From: DAOQTX01 sp035340715
GTDB taxonomy: Bacteria; Bacteroidota; Bacteroidia; AKYH767-A; OLB10
DNA length: 11,232 nt
Direction of reading: 5' to 3'
Assembly (NCBI GenBank): GCA_035340715.1
Contig: DAOQTX010000064.1
Coordinates: forward strand, 1 to 11,232
Position numbers and translations under genes: made by a program. A model generated the notes under the pieces. That model was given only the letters and a program-made list of their open reading frames with translations. It had not been told where the DNA came from and did no database searches. Below, in pieces: positions 7,775 through 11,232 of this stretch (position 1 is the stretch's first letter; every line of letters starts with the position of its first letter).

Positions 7775-9163
7775 ATGAAAGTCCGTTACAAAGATTTGAT
7801 TGACAAGACATTCGAATTTCCTATTGAAGGATTTGAAGTAATAGACAACTGCCTGCATTTCAATGGAATATCTCTTATGGATATTATTGATCAATATGGC
7901 ACTCCTTTGAAAATTACCTATCTGCCCAAGATAAGCGAGCAAATACAGAAAGCCAAAAGAATATTTAATGTAGCAATGGCAAAAGCCGATTACAAAGGCA
8001 AATATACGTATTGCTATTGTACAAAAAGTTCACATTTTTCTTTTGTGTTGGAAGAGGCCCTAAAAAATGATATTCACCTAGAAACATCTTCTGCCTTCGA
8101 TATTGATATTATTAAGAAATTATATCAAAGCGGATCGATTGACAAGAATCTAATGGTGGTGTGCAATGGCTTTAAAAGGGAGTTGTATCAGAGAAATATT
8201 ACAGATCTGATCAAAGACGGATTCTCAGATGTAATTCCGGTACTGGATAATATAAATGAGTTGGCATTTTATGAAAAAAATGTAAAAGGAAAATTTAAAG
8301 TAGGTCTTCGAATAGCTACCGATGAGGAACCCAATTTTGATTTCTATACCAGCCGGCTAGGCATACGATATCAAGAGATTATTCCCTATGTTCAAGATAA
8401 AATTTTAAGCAATAAAAATATCGAGTTTAAACTACTCCATTTCTTTATCAACAATGGAGTTAAAGACAGTGCATACTATTGGAGTGAGTTGAATAAATGC
8501 ATCAATCTGTATTGCGAATTAAAAAAGATTTGTCCGCATCTGGATACCTTAGATATTGGAGGAGGTTGGCCTTTCCGTTCTACGCTTAGTTTCGACTATG
8601 ATTATGACTATATAGCCGATGAGATTATCCGTCAGATCAAATCAATGTGTGAAAAGAATAATGTTCCAGAACCCAATATTCTAACCGAGTTTGGTTCGTT
8701 CACGGTTGGTGAAAGTGGCGCAGTTCTTTATTCGGTTGTGGATCATAAAATACAAAACGACAAAGAAAAGTGGTATATGATCGATTCAAGTTTCATTACC
8801 ACTTTACCCGACACTTGGGGAATAAATCAACGATTCATTTTGTTGGCGATCAATCATTGGGAAAAACCTTACCAAAGAGTAAACCTGGGAGGAATTACTT
8901 GCGATAGCGATGATTATTACAACATGGAATCGCATACCAATCGTGTGTTTCTACCCGAACCTACTAAGGATCCATTATATATTGGATTCTTCCACACCGG
9001 GGCTTACCAAGAGTCATTAGGAGGATATGGAGGAATTCAACATTGCTTGATACCAGCTCCAAAGCATGTAATCATTGATTTGGATGAAGATGGAAACCCT
9101 TACACAAAGCTATTTGCTAAAGAGCAAAGCGCTAAATCGATGCTTAAAACACTTGGTTACTAA
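7775..9163 (+). CDS. Compact PLP-dependent arginine decarboxylase (SpeA-like)
   Basis: This is a fold-type III PLP decarboxylase predicted to convert arginine to agmatine, the first step of polyamine synthesis. In its 462 residues the barrel carries the likely PLP lysine K84 (YCYCTKSSH), followed by LETSSAFDI (102-110) and the phosphate-binding GGG (262-264). The C-terminal beta domain carries CDSDD (376-380) and GAYQE (409-413), both close to SpeA motifs. E. coli SpeA is about 658 residues, so this form lacks roughly 200, including the helical insertions. The family's E-x-G-R motif reads EFGS (305-308), without the arginine. I recall the same variant in flavobacterial relatives, so it looks like a subfamily trait rather than damage. 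I chose the ATG at 7775 because homologues start near (K/R)Y.DLI; the frame opens at a TTG at 7751. Specificity for arginine over ornithine or lysine is inferred. Confidence 0.87.
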   Translation: MKVRYKDLIDKTFEFPIEGFEVIDNCLHFNGISLMDIIDQYGTPLKITYLPKISEQIQKAKRIFNVAMAKADYKGKYTYCYCTKSSHFSFVLEEALKNDIHLETSSAFDIDIIKKLYQSGSIDKNLMVVCNGFKRELYQRNITDLIKDGFSDVIPVLDNINELAFYEKNVKGKFKVGLRIATDEEPNFDFYTSRLGIRYQEIIPYVQDKILSNKNIEFKLLHFFINNGVKDSAYYWSELNKCINLYCELKKICPHLDTLDIGGGWPFRSTLSFDYDYDYIADEIIRQIKSMCEKNNVPEPNILTEFGSFTVGESGAVLYSVVDHKIQNDKEKWYMIDSSFITTLPDTWGINQRFILLAINHWEKPYQRVNLGGITCDSDDYYNMESHTNRVFLPEPTKDPLYIGFFHTGAYQESLGGYGGIQHCLIPAPKHVIIDLDEDGNPYTKLFAKEQSAKSMLKTLGY

Positions 9164-11232
9164 GGGCGCACTATTTTAATAGATCTCTTCGATTGCCCGG
9201 TGCTGATCACTTCCAGAAAGTAAATTCCTGATCGAAGTTGGTTAAATGTATCAATAGTCAAGTTATAATTTTTATCCGCTACAAATACCGATTCCGACAA
9301 AATCTGCTGACCTAAAACACTATAGAGACTAACCTGAAAACGTTCTTGTTCATTGCTTTCAATGTTCACTTGAAGGTTTTCATTTTGCGGATTTATATAA
9401 GTAGATACATTAAATCCACCACTCGTCTGCCCATAAACTACCGACTTAACTGCTGAATAATCGAAGCTTCCATTAAAGTCGGTCTGCTTTATTCGGTAAT
9501 ATGAAACTCCATTGAGAGGTTGGTAATCCATGAATTTATATTGATGAACGGTGCTTGTTGTTCCGTTTCCGTTCACTATACCCAATGCATGAAAGTTTGC
9601 TCCATCGGTAGACTTTTCTACGGTAAAGTAGTCATTGTTCTGCTCAGAAGCCGTTCTCCATATTAATTCAACATCAGATTTATGAGCTATGGCATCAAAG
9701 CTGAGCATCTCAACCGGCAATGGTCTTGCTGTAGAGACAATGATCCAAGGCGAAAAAAATCCCGCTGCAGATACCGCAACAGTTCCAATACCACTGGTTA
9801 CACCTATCCCCGTTCCAGCCATTGGCGACCAATCGCTACCATCCCAGTACTGTCTGGCGAGATTACCTGTTTGCAGTACTGGCGACAAAGTATTCTCTGC
9901 TCCTCGGTACGATAATGTGACATCAGCAGTAACTCCACTTGCGGTAAAATTCCACCAACGATCTATCACTGCTTCTACCGATCGGTCGGTATTGGAAGTA
10001 TCGTTCATATGTGAAACGGCTGCAACGCTGGATGGACCAGTCCATGGCAGATTATCAGTAGTTGCCGTGGCGCGTGTTGAGGCACTTACATCACTTCCGG
10101 CACCAACACTTAGATTAAAATCAATCGGAATATATTCGGTAGAACTATATCCAAAAGGAAACACGTGTGATCCGCTGCTCATGGATTGCCATAAAATAAT
10201 ATTACTATTCGTACCGGAAGTTGTCTCTCCTTTGATGTAACCACTTGTTCGGATGATTGCATTGCTAGCACCATTCTCTATAGTTAATGTATAATCGTTC
10301 AAACCTAATTCACCATTAATTAAGTTCAACTGGTTTCTAACAGCAACATTATTGTTTGCCAAAAGCATTCGATCTACATCAGCTATGCCACTTGAGTTGA
10401 TTGTAAGGTTGCCATATTTGTGATTGTTTGATGTTGCCAATCCTACCCCGGTGCCGGTAACGGTTTGAGTGGTTCCGTCATATACCACATAACTGTTATT
10501 CCCTAAATAGTAATCTAGATTATTGGCTGATGATATTGCAGCATTGGCAGTGCCATCATACAGACCTTCCGTTCTAGATGTATAAATAGTAGCACCATTA
10601 CGTGCATGAAGCAATGAATACGTATAGGAACCATTGCTAATAGTTTGATTTGAATTCAAATCAAGACGTCCACTCGAAAATATTTCCATCATTCTATGGC
10701 CTGCAGTATTATGAGATGCCAACTGCAAGTCTCCTCCGATTAGATTGAGTGTTGTTCCGCTTAAAACAGTATACTTCGTTTGTTCAAATGTGTTGGAAGC
10801 AAATGAACGATCGAAATTAATGGTACCACCACTTCTGAAATTTATAAAACCAAAAGCTGTACTGGTTCCCGGATTAATTCTGGTAATGGTGCCTACTGAA
10901 GTTAATGTGTAATTGGCTCCATACATATTAAAGTCATGAGAACTGGCACAAGATGAGTGTGTGCAAAAACTATAGGTTCCACCATCCTGATAAAAATCGC
11001 CATACAAATTCATTTGAATAGTATCGGTAGTAGGATTATAGGCATGTGCAATAATCGAACCACCGGTTTGCGTATAGTCTCCAGAAATATTCATTACAAA
11101 ATTTCCAAAATCATATTTAAGAATAGTTGAGCCTCCAGAAGTGACATAGTTTCCAATCACATCAAGATGTAAATCTTCTTCCCAATAGCTTGGATAAAAA
11201 TATCCTCCGCCAACAGACAAATTTCCTCCTAC
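9160..11232 (-). CDS. Large T9SS-secreted surface protein, 5' end outside the window
   Basis: The frame is open to the window edge, so this is the C-terminal 690 residues of a longer protein. The TTG at 11220 is not a credible start. The first ~95 visible residues are glycine-rich repeats of the GDYxQTGGS type, probably a beta-solenoid. A long Ser/Thr/Asn/Gly-rich beta region follows, with LTI/LNLxNG/TLTIENG motifs. From about residue 505 there is a fibronectin-like module (LPVEMLSF, WRTASEQNNDYFTVEKS) common in Bacteroidota secreted proteins. The last ~75 residues form a type A T9SS sorting domain (SLYSVLGQQI, LRSGIYFLEV, ending KIVRP), which would be removed on export and anchoring at the cell surface. 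No enzymatic domain is visible, so adhesion or a structural role is only a guess. The stop overlaps that of the arginine decarboxylase gene. Confidence 0.9.
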   Translation of the reverse strand, partial: VGGNLSVGGGYFYPSYWEEDLHLDVIGNYVTSGGSTILKYDFGNFVMNISGDYTQTGGSIIAHAYNPTTDTIQMNLYGDFYQDGGTYSFCTHSSCASSHDFNMYGANYTLTSVGTITRINPGTSTAFGFINFRSGGTINFDRSFASNTFEQTKYTVLSGTTLNLIGGDLQLASHNTAGHRMMEIFSSGRLDLNSNQTISNGSYTYSLLHARNGATIYTSRTEGLYDGTANAAISSANNLDYYLGNNSYVVYDGTTQTVTGTGVGLATSNNHKYGNLTINSSGIADVDRMLLANNNVAVRNQLNLINGELGLNDYTLTIENGASNAIIRTSGYIKGETTSGTNSNIILWQSMSSGSHVFPFGYSSTEYIPIDFNLSVGAGSDVSASTRATATTDNLPWTGPSSVAAVSHMNDTSNTDRSVEAVIDRWWNFTASGVTADVTLSYRGAENTLSPVLQTGNLARQYWDGSDWSPMAGTGIGVTSGIGTVAVSAAGFFSPWIIVSTARPLPVEMLSFDAIAHKSDVELIWRTASEQNNDYFTVEKSTDGANFHALGIVNGNGTTSTVHQYKFMDYQPLNGVSYYRIKQTDFNGSFDYSAVKSVVYGQTSGGFNVSTYINPQNENLQVNIESNEQERFQVSLYSVLGQQILSESVFVADKNYNLTIDTFNQLRSGIYFLEVISTGQSKRSIKIVRP
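10947..11232 (-). repeat. Glycine-rich ~24-27 residue protein repeats
   Basis: At the start of the visible part of the surface protein, units of the form GN(Y/L)xxxGG recur: VGGNLSVGGG at residue 1, IGNYVTSGGS at 26, SGDYTQTGGS at 50, YGDFYQDGGT at 77, and a degenerate YGANYTLTSVGT near 103. Spacing is 24-27 residues. The DNA copies are clearly diverged, so this is an old protein repeat rather than a fresh tandem array. More copies probably lie upstream of the window edge. Confidence 0.6.

Noticed and set aside
9689..10240. A 183-codon open frame on the plus strand inside the surface-protein gene
   Set aside because: It is antisense to a frame with clear T9SS and fibronectin-like motifs, has no recognisable domain, and low-complexity Ser/Thr-rich genes commonly leave open antisense frames.
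11218..11220. TTG at 11220 as the true start of the surface protein
   Set aside because: The frame stays open to the window edge, the repeat pattern continues upstream of it, and no signal peptide follows.
1..11232. Defence island, phage, transposon or biosynthetic cluster
   Set aside because: All seven genes belong to recognisable core or envelope families. No transposase, integrase, tRNA-linked attachment site or CRISPR-like repeat is visible on either strand.

Overview
The window is a gene-dense stretch of an AT-rich Bacteroidota chromosome. Three things point to that phylum. The last gene ends in a type IX secretion system (T9SS) sorting tail that follows a characteristic LPVE...F..ERS-type fibronectin-like module. 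The first gene has the TPR, PD40 propeller, CRD and OmpA layout of the T9SS protein PorE. The arginine decarboxylase is the short form I know from Flavobacteriia and relatives. The class cannot be fixed from the sequence alone. There are seven protein genes, no tRNA or rRNA genes, no mobile element and no CRISPR. No gap exceeds about 120 bases.

Positions 30-7657 hold six genes on the minus strand, transcribed in the order arginase, argS, ffh, folD, queE, PorE-like OmpA protein. The junctions are tight: 14 bp between arginase and argS, 43 bp between argS and ffh, a 4-bp ATGA overlap for ffh/folD, a 1-bp TGATG overlap for folD/queE, and 61 bp before the PorE-like gene. An exact match to the Bacteroidota -7 promoter element lies in the argS/ffh gap, so ffh-folD-queE may also be transcribed on its own. 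The functions are housekeeping: arginine breakdown, arginyl-tRNA synthesis, membrane targeting of nascent proteins, one-carbon folate chemistry, and the 7-deazaguanine step of queuosine synthesis. The last is a cell-envelope protein probably tied to T9SS or to peptidoglycan anchoring.

Positions 7658-7774 are the divergent control region. A 16-bp inverted repeat (15 of 16 matching) sits exactly midway between the arginase start codon and the start codon of the plus-strand arginine decarboxylase. Arginase, ArgRS and arginine decarboxylase all consume arginine, so the 4.3 kb around this repeat looks like an arginine branch point: ornithine and urea, charged tRNA, or agmatine and polyamines.

Positions 9160-11232 hold a minus-strand gene, cut at its 5' end by the window edge, for a large secreted surface protein with glycine-rich repeats and a T9SS tail. 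It converges on the decarboxylase gene and the two stop codons overlap.

I see no clearly new system. The best leads are the centred operator-like repeat, the altered amino-acid-recognition residues of the arginase, and the compact decarboxylase whose usual PLP-phosphate arginine is a serine.
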